Source: Fen-1273 sp963837815
GTDB lineage: Bacteria > Bacteroidota > Ignavibacteria > UBA10030 > UBA6906
DNA length: 64,000 nt
Direction of reading: 5' to 3'
Assembly: GCA_963837815.1 (NCBI GenBank)
Contig: CAWIOS010000013.1
Span: 1 to 64,000 of the forward strand
Positions 37,744-48,943 of this stretch are shown piece by piece. Under the pieces are notes generated by a model. The model worked only from the letters and a program-made list of their open reading frames with translations. It was not told the DNA's origin and did not search any database. The first letter of the stretch is position 1. The number at the start of each line of letters is the position of its first letter. The translations under genes and the position numbers were made by a program.

Positions 37744-37967
37744 ATGGCAAAGACACGACGAGCACAGAACAGGCGGTCGAACCGGAACCCCGCGTCAGTA
37801 CGGAAGTCTTTTGCTCGATCAACGGGTATCCGGAGGGGATCAGGCGCAGGCTCTATATCTTCCTCATGGAAGCCGGGGAAGTCGAGCACAATAAGACCGT
37901 GAAGAGAGTGGGAAGTAATTTACGAAAGTGCGATGAACCGAGTTACACAATAACCAAAGGGGGGTAG
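37744..37967 (+). CDS. Small phage protein (one base missing early)
   Basis: About 74 residues. Inserting one G after codon 3 gives MAKDTTSTEQAVEPEPRVST, then EVFCSINGYPEGIRRRLYIF and LMEAGEVEHNKTVKRVG, ending at TAG 37965-37967 inside the ribosome site of the sheath gene. The corrected reading has far more natural composition than the uncorrected one. Function unknown. Confidence 0.4.
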
Positions 37968-37971
37968 TACC

Positions 37972-39654
37972 ATGGGACTCAATCTTGACGGCAAGAGCTT
38001 TTTCGTTCCCGGCGCGTTCGCCGTAACGAAGATTCTCCAACTTGGAGGGCAAAACCTCCCGGTGTTCAACGTCGGTGTCATTATCGGGAAGCAGATGAAG
38101 GGCGCTCCCTACACGCAGGGAACCGGGAGCACCCCGGCCCAAACCGCAGACCTGTTCATTCAGCCCTACAGCGACGCGAACGACCTTATTGCCGACTACG
38201 GCGACGAGGGCGATTGCGACATTACCGCGTTCTTCAATCAGGCGAAGAAGCAGGGCGCGGGTACGGTGTTCGTGCTGGGCGGAGCACCGACGACGAAAAT
38301 GAGCGGCGGGGTTGTCCCGAACGCCGACGCGGTTACGGCGATCACGGTTGCAAGCCGAGGATTCGGCGCTCAGTTCAACGACATACAGCTTACCATCGCG
38401 GCCTCAGTCCACACAATCATACCCCCCAAGAACGTCACGTTCCTTTCGGCGGACTCCGGAACCGGCACGACGATCAGCGTCAAGAACGTCAAGCCCTACC
38501 ACGTCGGGGAGACAATCTACCTTGTGGACAACGCATATGCGGCCCCGGTCGCCAAGGTCATTGACGGGATCGACACCCTGAACTCCGCGCTCACGCTCCA
38601 TACGGCGGTCGCCGCAAGCGCGTTGGTTGCCAACTACGCCCGTATTTTCCAGATGGATACCGACAATCAGGAGGTCTCCGGAGCCCTTACCACGGTTCCG
38701 GCGGTTCAGAATTTCTACGCGAACAGCGCGAACCTCAGCGCCGTGTGCGGGCAGGCATTTCCCTTATGCCTGTCACGCTGGCCGCGACATTCGTGGGCGA
38801 CCTTACAAGCGCGATCAAGGCGACCTCCCCGGCAATGACCGCGACCGATTGGCAGGCTATCGCCGCCGCGTTCCCGCGCTGGAATGAGGAATTTGCCATC
38901 GCCAACAAGTTCTATATGAGGGTGATCGGCCTTGTGACGAGCGACGCCGCGAATCAGGCGTCTTTCTCCGCCCTTGCGGTGACGATGCGGACGAACGGCA
39001 AGCCGGTTGCAGATCGTGACCGGTGCGGCCCTTAGCGTCTGCGGACGCATCGGTTCCGGCCCTCACGCTCGCACTCAATTCCGACGACGTACAGTTCGCC
39101 GCACGTGGACTCGATGGCGTTGCGGCCTACAAGTCGCTCGCCGGTCAGCTTTTCGGTATCCGGCTCGCGAACTCCGTAGCCCACAATCAGACGAACGACG
39201 AGATCGTGTGCTCGACGGTCGAGAAGGCGTACAGCCAGTCCTTGACGCCGCACTTACGACCCTGTGCAACGCGGGCGCGGTCGTTCCGGTTATGACCAAG
39301 ACGGGCTACAAAGTCTCGCAGGGACTTACGACCTATCAGGATCATTCGACCACGTTCAACCCCACGTCGCGCAAGACCTACCTTGTCATGTGCCGCGACC
39401 TTGCCGACTTCTCGCTCCGGGCGACCCTCGAAGTGCTGGACGCGCAAGTGGGGGCGGATGGCGTGACGGCTCCGATTCTTTCGGCGGTCGTCCGACAGGT
39501 GCTTGAAACCCTGAAAAGCGACTACGGGTACATTCTGGACTACAAAATCAACCGGATTTACAAACAGGGCAATGCGTTCGTGGTGGATCGGAGCGTATCA
39601 ATCGACACGCCGACCGACTTCATCGGCCTGATTGACACCATCATCGTATCGTAA
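37972..39654 (+). CDS. Tail sheath protein
   Basis: ATG 37972 after AAAGGGGGGTAGTACC. About 560 residues across three or four breaks (near 38,745, 39,010-39,050 and 39,240). N-terminus MGLNLDGKSFFVPGAFAVTK, a beta-rich middle domain (NVKPYHVGETIYLVDNAYAA) and a C-terminal half ending KSDYGYILDYKINRIYKQGN and DFIGLIDTIIV. Size, order (directly before a 180-residue tube-like gene) and strong ribosome site identify the contractile sheath. It polymerises around the tube and contracts on infection. Confidence 0.7.
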
Positions 39655-39674
39655 GCGAAGGAGAAACCAACACC

Positions 39675-40219
39675 ATGAAACCGACAATCAACGTCACCGA
39701 CCCCAAGAAGTATTCGCAGGGGTATAACGGCCAAGCCCTCAAGGTTATTATAATCAAGGGGGCGGTCACGCCGGGGGGCACAATCGACGCCGCCAACATC
39801 GCGGCCCGCGCCCACGGATTCAACTACTCTGTCGCGACGCCCATCACGCAGGCCGACGAGATCAACACCCGTACCGTCAGGGAAACGAACTACGGGCGTC
39901 AGGAGATGGGTACAGGGCGGTTCGACGTGGTTTTCAATCTGAAAGCCAACGACGCGCTTCCCACGTGGCAAACCCTCCGGGACGAACCGGAGATCACGAT
40001 TCTCGAAGTGACCGGCGACGACCACCCGGACACCGTGGACGGAGTGCCGGTGATCCTGAACGCCTTTGTGGGCGGCAGGATTATCAACAAGGCGTCCGCC
40101 ACGATGGTTAATCAGCAGAAGGTGCTGAACGTGGACGTTGCGTTCCGCGAGCATTCAACGGCGCGGAATGGAAGAAGCTCGCGGGTGATGCGTTCAACTA
40201 TCCGGCGAACGTGTCCTAA
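39675..40219 (+). CDS. Tail tube protein
   Basis: About 181 residues from ATG 39675. One G is missing near 40,152; restoring it gives REAFNGAEWKKLAGDAFNYP and a TAA at 40217-40219. Beta-rich sequence with N-terminal ITNVTDP-like start (TINVTDPKKYSQGYNGQALK). It follows the sheath and is itself followed by a terminator, the usual tube position in myoviruses. Hexamer stacks of this protein form the DNA conduit. Confidence 0.65.
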
Positions 40220-40237
40220 GCGAGACTGTAGCGGATC

Positions 40238-40279
40238 AGGCCCGACTCCGATTCCCCAAGGGTCGAAGTCGGGCCTTTC
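40238..40279 (+). terminator. Intrinsic terminator after tube gene
   Basis: AGGCCCGACT (40238-40247) pairs perfectly with AGTCGGGCCT (40267-40276), followed by TTTC. It probably limits readthrough from the abundant sheath/tube transcript into the chaperone and tape-measure genes. Confidence 0.7.
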
Positions 40280-40303
40280 AATCTAACCCAAGAGGATTGA
40301 ATC

Positions 40304-40703
40304 ATGCAGAACAGTCAGAATGTTGTCGAGTTCGAGATTCCCGGAATCGGGAGCTTCAAAGCCTACAAGGAACCGCCCGTCGCGGCGTTCTTCTTCGACC
40401 GCAGGACGGAGCTTGCAAAGCTCCTTGGCGGACGCACCGAGCTTAGCAAAGCTGGAATCCATTGTCCGGCTGTGGCGCAATTCCACCGACCCTCTCGAAA
40501 AGGAAATGGCCTTTTCCGCTTCCCTCGAAATCTTCCGAGCCGACGCTATCCTCATGATGCGCGAGTGCATTATCGAAATCCCCAAAGGGTTTAGCCTGTC
40601 AGCGATGTCAAGCGATCAGTTTGACTTGCTGTACGCGGCGCTTGAGAAAGCGAGGCATCCCTTTCGTCCGGGAGACGGAGCGGAGACAACGCCGACTTCT
40701 TAG
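40304..40703 (+). CDS. Tail assembly chaperone, upstream frame (G-like)
   Basis: About 133 residues, ATG 40304 after AAGAGGATTGAATC. Reading breaks once near 40,448. Pieces: VVEFEIPGIGSFKAYKEPPV, TELAKLLGGRTELSK, then KLESIVRLWRNSTDPLEKEM and SSDQFDLLYAALEKARHPF. The position between tube and tape measure, and an overlapping downstream frame, match the G/GT-type tail chaperone pair of many phages. The downstream frame may be joined by a programmed slip or the break may be an error. Confidence 0.55.
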
Positions 40704-41028
40704 GCTCTACGAGCTTGCACCGGACGAGCAAATCAAGTCCAAGGTGTTTCAGGTGCAGGTCAAGCGGGCCAAGACGATAGCGGCGTGGTGGAAACGGAAG
40801 TACGGGTATTCCGCGAACGATCCCCGGCTCCTCAGCGCCACCTTTACGCAGATACTTACGGACGCGGTAGAAGATCGGGCGTTCGAGTATATACGGGAGT
40901 TCGAGGGCTTCGACACCGAGACGAACGAGTTTTTGAAACGCAGGGCACTTGATCCACAGGCCGACGAGAAAGAGGCTGAGCGCTTGGCGGAGCAGTTGAA
41001 CAAGGCAATGAAGGCAGACCGGCAATGA
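40621..41028 (+). CDS. Tail assembly chaperone, downstream frame (T-like)
   Basis: Shares no stop with the upstream frame and overlaps its last 80 bases in the +1 (equivalently -2) frame. Convincing coding starts about 40,645 (RGIPFVRETERRQRRLLRLY) and continues ELAPDEQIKSKVFQVQVKRA to LAEQLNKAMKADRQ. No credible independent ribosome site, so production as an extension of the upstream protein is likely, either by frameshifting or because the two are one gene with an indel. The stop overlaps the tape-measure ATG. Confidence 0.55.
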   Translation: MTCCTRRLRKRGIPFVRETERRQRRLLRLYELAPDEQIKSKVFQVQVKRAKTIAAWWKRKYGYSANDPRLLSATFTQILTDAVEDRAFEYIREFEGFDTETNEFLKRRALDPQADEKEAERLAEQLNKAMKADRQ

Positions 41029-43268
41029 GCGACAAGCAGGAAATAAGGGTTGACGTAGTAGGCTCCGTTGATCCGAAGCTACAGCGCGACGTTGACGGCC
41101 TTACCCAGCGCGTGAAAGCCAGCTTTGTTGACGCGAACAAGGATATTCAGAGCCTTGGACGCTACCGGCATGGGGCAGGCCGGGAGCCTTGGACAAGCTC
41201 CGGACAAGGATATTCTTGACCGCTATACCGTCAAACAGCAGATGCTTAAAAACGCCATAGATCAGTATGGCGGCATGGGAGCGGGCGAGCGGCGGAACTA
41301 TTCGAGCCAGATCAAGAGCTTGATGCGGCAGGTAGGGGCGGAGCCGGAGGAAGCGGCCCGGAAGCTGATATACGAAACGTCGGACGCAATCGAGGCGGCG
41401 CGGGGGATCGGCGGGGCGAGGGGCCAGAGGGCAATCAGCGCGACGAACCGGTGGGCCGAGAGCGGAATCCGAGCGCGTGGCCGGTATGCAGGCGGATTCG
41501 GATATGATCCTTGGCCGCGCAAAGGAGTTGATGGGCGAGGGGGGCGGGAAGGGCGGGCGTATGCTCCCGGCCTACATCGGAACCGTCATTAACTCGCTTG
41601 GCAACCTTGGCGTCATGGGCGCGGGCCTGTACCACGCTGAAAAGACCATGTGGGACATTAACTCCCCACAGGCGATGGCGAATCAGATGATCGCCAAGGA
41701 CATATACGAAACCCGGACGATCACCAAGGGGCTTGCCGGAACCATCGGCTCCGTCGGCGGCGGGATCGTGGGGGCAATTGCGGGCGGCGGGGCCGGGAGC
41801 CTTGTCGGGAGCTACCTTGGCGGTCAGATCATGGCCCCGATTGGCGAGATGGTTGCGACGTTCCTCACGGCCAGCAAAGAGGCCCAGCAAAAGCTATTCA
41901 ATACGATTTTCGGCAAGGCGCAGGGCAACGTCGCGTGTGTTCAACGCGGTTCAATCGCTCGAATACACGCTTGCCGCCAGAGGCGGCGGCGGCATGAACT
42001 TCCAGGGGTTCGGGGCGAAGTACGGACTCTCGCCCACGGAGGCGCGGCAACTTGGCACTCAGTACATGGAGGCGTCGGGCGGGGGAGACGAGGGCACGTT
42101 CCGGGACTTGATTGAGTACGGGAGGTCGCACCGGCTTGACATGGGGAGCGTGATGGGCCTCAGCCGTCTCAGCCGCTTTACGGGCGTCAGCATGGGCGGC
42201 GGCGAGCTGCGACAAGATGGAAGCCGTAATGGGCGCGATGGGAATAAACGACGCCACGCGGCAGGAGTTCTATACAGAGATTCGGCGGCGGATTCAATCA
42301 GGCGGCGGGGGTGCTGTCGGCCCCGGAGGACATCTACCGCGCCGGTTGGAGCGTCAATATGATGCCGGAGGCGTTCTACGGGGCCGGGAATATCAGGCCG
42401 GGGAGTTCGGCCGAACAGCCGAGGGCGTACAGCAGATTCAGAACGTGTATTCGGCGCTCGCAACACCGGCGAACGACGCGCAACGGGCGTTCATGTTCAC
42501 GGCGTTCCGCAAGGCGCACCCGGAAGAAGGATTCAATGAGCACGATGCTCCGTATGCGGGAGGGTATGTTTGGCGACGGGAACCTGTCCGCGATCATGCG
42601 GAACATTCCGCCGCAACTCCGGCAGGAATATATCCTTGCGCTCACCGAGGGGAAGAACGTCAACGTGGGCCTCACGCGGGACATGATGAAATCAGCGCAG
42701 ACCGAGGGCGGGTGGAGCGATTTCATCGGCAGGTGGAACGACGTGGAGGCGCAGGCGCGGGATAGTGGACTCTACCGGCGACGCAAAGCAGAAATTCGTA
42801 ACCGAGGGGTTGCGCCGGGGCGCTCCGCTCTCCGAGACGGGGGCAAGCGACCATCGCGGAGGAGCAGGCGGAATCGGGCCGCAAGATACAGGGCTTTATG
42901 ACCAACCTTGCGGTCGAACATGAGAAGTGGCTGAACTACGTCGTCTCCACGAAGGAAGCTCAGAAGGAAATGAGCGAGATATTGACCGGCGTTCGGGACG
43001 AGGTTATGAAGGTGCTGTGGGACAACGACGCCCCCCTTGCCGCTGCCGTCGCGGGCCACTTCCAGAAATCCGGGCCGCAGGTTCCTTTCTTTGGCGGGAG
43101 CGCGAGCGACTTTCAGGCGGCACAGGAGGCACAGTCGCAGGATATTCAGATGCCCCCCGGTATGATGCCGATAAAGAACAAGAGCGGGCAAGCATTGTCG
43201 GGCAGATGAAATTCTCAATCGTGATGGACGATTCGACGGACGGCGGCTCAAAGAAGCTGGGAAGGTAG
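41025..43268 (+). CDS. Tape measure protein, short, frame-broken
   Basis: ATG 41025 in an ATGA overlap. About 748 residues over seven or so breaks. N-terminus MSDKQEIRVDVVGSVDPKLQ, helical DILDRYTVKQQMLKNAIDQY, then a Gly-rich hydrophobic core (GLAGTIGSVGGGIVGAIAGG, GAGSLVGSYLGGQIM) typical of tape measures, and C-terminal VEHEKWLNYVVSTKEAQKEM and KFSIVMDDSTDGGSKKLGR. It sets tail length and is ejected with DNA. At 748 residues it predicts a tail of roughly 110 nm by the usual 1.5 angstrom per residue rule. Confidence 0.65.
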
Positions 43269-43269
43269 T

Positions 43270-45029
43270 ATGTTCGAGCAGAGACAACCACGACCGATAT
43301 TCCGGAACCTGAGCGCACAGGCGCAGAATCGCCCGCAGGGGAGCGACCTGAGCGATTACGTCCTCAGCCTCCACACGCATAAGACCCTTTCGTAGCCGGC
43401 GGGCACGTGGGAGGTTCAGCTTGTACCGTTTCCGCAGGAAGGCGGTTACGGTGTCACGTCGGACAATTGGGAGAGCTTTATCTATAGGACGTCAGGCCTA
43501 TGGACGCCGTTACGCTGGGGGTCAACTGCGTCGATCAGGCCGGGAAAGTCCGGGATCAGATATTCATGTTCGGGTTCGTGGACTGCGTGTACAAGACGAA
43601 ATCCACGTTATGGCGACAGGGTGCAGAGGGGAATCACGGTCAGGGGCCGGGACGCGAGCAAGCTCTTTATCGAGGATCAGGTAGCCAACGCCCCGGAGCT
43701 TGCGACGGACGAGCGGGTCATGTCGAGAAGGCGCTGGGAGCGAAGCGGGCACAATTCTTGGATTTCATCCGGGGAATGGTGGGGAAGGGAGACAACGCTA
43801 AGAACGTGTTTATTGGCTCGAATCCGCCGGAGGCGATCAAGTGGGTGCTGGACTATATGCCCGCCATGCGGATAGCGCTCCCGTACAAGAGCGGCCTCAG
43901 CGAGCCGCATGAGATTTTCAAGGTATCGCTCTCCGCCTACGCGGACGATACGATTTTTGACGAGCAGATGAATATGTACGCCGGAACCGTGATGAACTAC
44001 TTTGCTCAGTTGATCGACCCCATGTTCTACGAACTGTGGATCGACACGCTTCCGGGCGACTCGCCGCTCAATGAAGGGGGCCACGGTCAGGACAGGCCGA
44101 TTATCATTTGCCGCCCGAAGCCCTACGACCACAAATACGAGGTCGATAGCTGGGAGCACCCGTTACGGTACGACGCCATGCGGTATGATCCGGCGAGCGG
44201 GACGACCGGCATAGTGCTCAATGCGCTCCCGACGTGGGAGGAGCTTACGTCGCCCATCACCGGGGAACGTGTCCACGATCCCATGAGTGAGGAGATTCTT
44301 GAAAAGGGGCTGGGGGTCAGCGACGAAGAAGTATTCACCATGTACAAGCTCTTTGGGTCCAAAGACCCTATCGCGGTATCGACCATCGGAAAATATGGCT
44401 TCTACTTCCCCCTCCTCGATACCCTTATGACGCAGGTGTACGGCCTCCGGGAGCTACAGGGTCAGAGCCGGATGATCGGGTTCGCGGGCGATTGGGTACA
44501 GAGGACGCAGAGCAACCCCAAGATCGTGGACAGCTACAAGATCGGCCACGGAGCGTTCAATATACCCCTGATAAAGCAAGGCCCGATGGTGCTCACGTTC
44601 GAGCAGGTGCAGGACATTATCCGGGGCGAGATATACGGCGACATGAACACAACCGGCGTGGCCGACTTCCTCACGCGGGAGAAGCGCGACCGGCTTTGGA
44701 GATGGAACCGGTACAACCATATCCTCGAAAGCGGAACCGCTACCGTGATGGGGCGACAGATATTCGTCGGAACCAAGGTGATTCTCCCGGAGGAGACGCC
44801 GAGGCCGAGCGACCACTTGAAGAACCGGAACACCTACGCGGGCATGGAGTTCTACTGCACCGGCGTCGAGCAGAGTTACAGCTATGGCTCACCGTGGACG
44901 ACGCGGCTCACGCTCCCGCGAGGCCACAACCCCCAAGCGCTCCAAGACTACCACGATTTCCGGCAGTTCGGCAAAAAGGCGGGGCCAGCGAACTACGTGT
45001 ACAGCGCCAATAAGGACAGAATGTTCTAA
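43270..45029 (+). CDS. Baseplate hub-type protein
   Basis: ATG 43270, two bases after the tape-measure stop. About 586 residues; breaks near 43,395, 43,620 and 43,735. Pieces: MFEQRQPRPIFRNLSAQAQN, WEVQLVPFPQEGGYGVTSDN, DQIFMFGFVDCVYKTKS, GITVRGRDASKLFIEDQVAN, then a long clean segment to the end. The segment VRGRDASKLFIED is typical of hub proteins of the T4 gp27/Mu P/gpD group. It forms the trimeric hub between tube and spike. Confidence 0.65.
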
Positions 45030-45886
45030 TGGGAAAAATCGTCCAAGACGGTTTCGTGAGCGAATACAGCTACGAACCCCACAAAGGAGACTACGACCGG
45101 ATATACTTCCCGGTGACGGGTCATTTCGTGATGGTTGAGGGGAAGCCCGAAACCATGAAGCTCTACGACGACTACGCCCGCGTATTCCACCGGCTTGAAA
45201 ACGTGTCGTTCATGTGGCCGGTGTCGAGCCAGCTTGAAGGCAAAAAAAAGTTCCCCCGGCCCTTCATAATGAAACAGGTGGACGGCGACACGCAGGGATT
45301 GGGAACCCAGCTTGTGAGCGTCGGGGAAAAGGTCAAGATCAGCTATATAGGCGGCGAGCTTGCCAACCCGCTTGTCGAGGGGGCGATTGAAAACCTCATT
45401 ATCCTGAATCAGCACCAATTCCTCCGGCTTGACGGCGCGAACCTTGACCGGCAGGCCGAGCGGTACGAGAACGACGACTATCTGTTCGGAGTTCGAGAAC
45501 AACGGACACGGCGACTTCACAACCCGGATCGTGGCGCAGGGCAAGGGAACCGGCAATATCACGCTTGACCTTACGGGCCTCAAGGGGCCGGGAACGTCAT
45601 GCTCCGGATGAACGGGACGCTCTCGCTTGTGCAGGTGGACAAGGACGGGAAGCCGGTGCAATCGCTCACGATAGATAGCGCGGCGGGCGTCCGGGTGCAG
45701 GCACAGAAGGACAACAAGCGGGAACATTCGGTGTACGGGGAGACGCTACGGGACAAGCTGAAAGCGCTGATTGCCGCGATCAAGGCAATGACCGTCCCGA
45801 CGCCCTCCGGGGTATCCGGGATACCCAACAACGCGGCGGACTTCCAGAAGATAGCCGACGGGCTGGACGAAATCCTTACGAGGTAG
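45029..45886 (+). CDS. Baseplate spike/assembly-region protein
   Basis: About 285 residues, TAATG overlap with the hub gene. One break near 45,490 joins ENDDYLFG to FENNGHGDFTTRIVAQGKGT and GNVMLRMNGTLSLVQVDKDG. C-terminal part is beta-rich with the repeat GTLSLVQVDKDGKPVQSLT and ends in helices (KLKALIAAIKAMTVP). The place directly after the hub suggests a gpV-like or central-spike role. No His-rich tip is visible. Confidence 0.5.
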
Positions 45887-45888
45887 CG

Positions 45889-46122
45889 ATGCTGAACACG
45901 GCGACACTCAAAAGCGCAATCAAGTCCGCGATGCTGAACGCGGCCAAGCAGACCGACCCGCAGAAGCAGACCGACAGCGTGGACGCGCTCGCCGGTGCGA
46001 TTGCAAGCGCGGTTGAAGCGTTCGTGAAGTCCGGCGACGTGATGCCGGGAATATCGGTAGCGACGACCGGGACGGCGGCGGCTCAGACCGGGGCAACGAC
46101 AGGAACGGGGAAGATACAGTAA
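45889..46122 (+). CDS. Small baseplate-region protein
   Basis: 77 residues, Ala/Thr-rich helical (TLKSAIKSAMLNAAKQTDPQ, ALAGAIASAVEAFVKSGDV) with a Gly/Thr tail. Similar small proteins occur after spike genes in other phages. Role unknown. Stop overlaps the next ATG. Confidence 0.5.
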   Translation: MLNTATLKSAIKSAMLNAAKQTDPQKQTDSVDALAGAIASAVEAFVKSGDVMPGISVATTGTAAAQTGATTGTGKIQ

Positions 46123-46925
46123 TGGCAACCCTCAGAATACAGCAGGCGGACGCTATCGTGTTCCAGCTTATCCGGAAGGATCAGAAGGCCGGAACCGATT
46201 GGCAGGAGGTGGCGGTGTTTGCAATGGCCGTGAAACCCACAACGCTCCGGTACGAGTACGGGAGCCGTTCCGTGATCGCGCAGACCGTCCCGGATCAGGG
46301 ATTCGTGGACAGGTTCGGCTCCAAGCTCACCCGCGTCAGCATGACCGGGACGTTTGGGCTACAGCCGCGCCGTCAGGGGATCGAGATTCAGGACGGCTAT
46401 ACCCGCCTCCTCAATTTCCGGGACGACGTGTTCAAGCGGCTACAGCAGGCGAGGCCGGAGAAGCAGGACGGCGAGAGCAAGTACGTCTATAGCCTGAACT
46501 ACTACGATTTCATCTACGACGAACGCTTTGCCGTCAACCTCGAAACCTTCATCCCGGAGGTCAGCGCCCGGAGGAACCCCTACGAGCCGACCTACACGCT
46601 CACGTTCACGTCGATAGGGCCGGTTCAGACCGTGGACACCAAGGACGGGATGCTGTCCATGCTTCTCAATTTCAGCTTCATGCTCACGAAGGCGCAGGAC
46701 GGGTTGACCGGGGCGGTTGCGACGTTGAAGGGGATTCCGGCGATAGGCGCGATATTGCAGGGCGCGGGCGCATACGTCACCGCAATCGACACCCTCAGCA
46801 ACTTGGCCGGGAGCTTGGCGGGGCTGGCGTCCATGTACGGGAGCGCACTCGCGGGGCAGACAACCATGGCGGCGGGCACGATTTCGAGCAAGGTCAATAG
46901 CTTCATCGGTGACTTGAAGGGATAG
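46122..46925 (+). CDS. Baseplate/tail protein before LysM gene
   Basis: 267 residues, intact. Beta-rich N-terminal half (VFAMAVKPTTLRYEYGSRSV, MTGTFGLQPRRQGIEIQDGY, YSLNYYDFIYDERFAVNLET) and an Ala/Gly helical C-terminus. In many phages a protein of this size and character precedes a LysM baseplate protein and forms part of the hub periphery. Confidence 0.5.
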   Translation: MATLRIQQADAIVFQLIRKDQKAGTDWQEVAVFAMAVKPTTLRYEYGSRSVIAQTVPDQGFVDRFGSKLTRVSMTGTFGLQPRRQGIEIQDGYTRLLNFRDDVFKRLQQARPEKQDGESKYVYSLNYYDFIYDERFAVNLETFIPEVSARRNPYEPTYTLTFTSIGPVQTVDTKDGMLSMLLNFSFMLTKAQDGLTGAVATLKGIPAIGAILQGAGAYVTAIDTLSNLAGSLAGLASMYGSALAGQTTMAAGTISSKVNSFIGDLKG

Positions 46926-46927
46926 CG

Positions 46928-47764
46928 ATGGAAACGACACTCTCACAGTATTACGCTCAGATCGCGCAGGCAATTGCCGCGTTGGAGCAGATGCTTGCGA
47001 CCCTCCTTGTCAACGCACCGGCGGGGGAGCTTGCCGACTACGACACGACCAATTGGAGCGACGCGGTTTGGCAGGTGCAGAACGCAATCAACCAACTCCG
47101 GATCGCGGGGGCGGCGGACAAGTTCGAGCGGGTGACGCGGGAGCAGATGCAGACGATATTCCGGGCCTACGACGCCGGGGAGCCGACGGGCAAGGTTGTG
47201 ATTTCTGTTCCCCACGTGCGCTCCGACCGGGACACGCTCCGGCTTCTGGAATACCGGTACGGCGTCGCCTACGACACGATCCTGCAATACAACGGCCTCA
47301 GCGCGAGCGCCTTCTACGCGCTCGCACCGGGGGCCACGATCCTGATTCCGGTCGAGGCCGACGTGACGACCGCCAAGGACATAGCGGTATTCGGGGATCA
47401 GTCCGGGCAGAACATATTGGGCCGCGACCTCTCCAACGCGCTTGCGGCGGGGCCGGACGGTGACTTACAGGTGATGGAGCCGGTCGAGACGTTCCAACAG
47501 GCCATGCGGAACCTTGCGCTCTCGATCCGGGGCGACGTGCCGTTCTACGAGACGTTCGGGCTTGACCTACAGGCCGGGGCCGACTATCCCCCGGAGGCAA
47601 TCCTATCGCTTGTGCAGGTCAAGGTGCTGAACGGGTTTATGCAAGACCCAAGGGTAAAGAACATCAACGTACTGAGCGTGACGCGGGACGGCAATAGCCT
47701 CAGCGTCGGGGTACAGGTTCAACCACTACAAGGCGGATCGGTGTTCGTGCCGGTCACACTTTAA
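46928..47764 (+). CDS. LysM plus gp25-like baseplate protein
   Basis: 278 residues, intact. Residues 100-142 form a LysM-like module (LRLLEYRYGVAYDTILQYNG, then YALAPGATILIPVEAD), a fold used in phage baseplates as an assembly domain. The C-terminal 100 residues (RGDVPFYETFGLDLQAGADY, SLVQVKVLNGFMQDPRVKNI, SLSVGVQVQPLQGGSVFVPV) resemble the gp25/W lysozyme-like baseplate wedge fold. The fusion of the two is notable. Confidence 0.65.
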   Translation: METTLSQYYAQIAQAIAALEQMLATLLVNAPAGELADYDTTNWSDAVWQVQNAINQLRIAGAADKFERVTREQMQTIFRAYDAGEPTGKVVISVPHVRSDRDTLRLLEYRYGVAYDTILQYNGLSASAFYALAPGATILIPVEADVTTAKDIAVFGDQSGQNILGRDLSNALAAGPDGDLQVMEPVETFQQAMRNLALSIRGDVPFYETFGLDLQAGADYPPEAILSLVQVKVLNGFMQDPRVKNINVLSVTRDGNSLSVGVQVQPLQGGSVFVPVTL

Positions 47765-47773
47765 GGAGCAGAG

Positions 47774-48940
47774 ATGAAAACGCAGGGACAGATTGAGCAA
47801 GACCTTGTAACGTCGGTTGCGGCAGGTCAGAGCAAGGTGACAAATTTCGTCGTCGGGGGCGTCGCTCGCTCGATCCTCACGGCGGTCGCGGGCGTGTTGG
47901 CTGAAGCGTGGAACGACTTGACGGGCGTGAAGCGCTCGCTCTTTATCGACACCGCCAAAGGTGCGGCGCTGGACATGATCGGGAGCCGCAGGGGGGTTAC
48001 GCGCAAGGGGAAGTCCGGGGCGTCGGTCGTCGTCGTGTTCACCGGGACAGTCGAGCAGTATCATCCCGGCGGGCACACAGATACGGGCGCAAGATCGGTA
48101 ACACGGTGTACGAGACAAAGTACGACGTTGTGATCGGGGCAAAGAACGTCGCGATGAATGGCTTTGCGATTATCTGTTTCACTTGGCGATAGTGTAGTAG
48201 CAGAATCACTACTTACGGGGTCGCAGGTGAAGGTTCCGGCCAATACAATGACACAGCTTGTCGTGCCGATTTCGGGCGTCACGGTCACGAACCCCGCGCC
48301 CTCCATGGGCGGCGAGGACGCCGAGAGCGACGACCTGTACGCGGCCCGGATGAAAAACATCATGGCAACGCTTGAATCAGGGAACGCAGGCGTTCTACGA
48401 GGCGACGGCCAAAGAGACAGACCCGACGGTACTCCGGGCGCTCGCGCTCCGGGATACGAACACGCGGGGCGTCCGGATCGTGCTCGCAAAGGATAGTGGC
48501 GCGGCCTACAGTAGCGAGCGACCTTACCGCTATCGCGGCAGGAATAGCCGACGCAGGCCGGAGTCCGCCGACATTGTGACGTGCGAAAACATCACCTTTA
48601 CCGGTATCACGGTAAGCTACAGCACCAAGCTCTCGAGCTCGGAGGGTCGACCATTGCGGGCATCTTCCGGGCCGTCGCGGACGCGATTGCCAGCTACCTT
48701 GATTTCCGGGTGTGGCCGTTCGGTCAGGGCGTCGCGGACGACAGCCTACTTGCGGTTATCAAGGGCGTGGCGAACGGCGGCGACATTGACCTCTCGACCT
48801 TCACGGTCAACGGAGTGCTCGCGGACGCGCCGCTGGGAAGCGAAAGCCTCCCGCGTTTCGTCAGCCTCACGATCACGGATACCGGGACGAGCACGACGGA
48901 AGGCAACAGTCTCACACAGAGCTACGCGCAAGGGCACTAA
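47774..48940 (+). CDS. Baseplate J-like protein (wedge)
   Basis: About 388 residues; breaks near 48,080, 48,165, 48,375, 48,520 and 48,645. N-terminus TQGQIEQDLVTSVAAGQSKV, FIDTAKGAALDMIGSRRGVT; middle VKVPANTMTQLVVPISGVTV, MGGEDAESDDLYAARMKNIM, TQAFYEATAKETDPTVLRAL; C-terminus SLPRFVSLTITDTGTSTTEG. The pattern of an N-terminal helix, then GGxD-E-D-LRxR-like middle, matches Mu gp47/P2 J baseplate wedges. Confidence 0.65.
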
Positions 48941-48943
48941 GCC

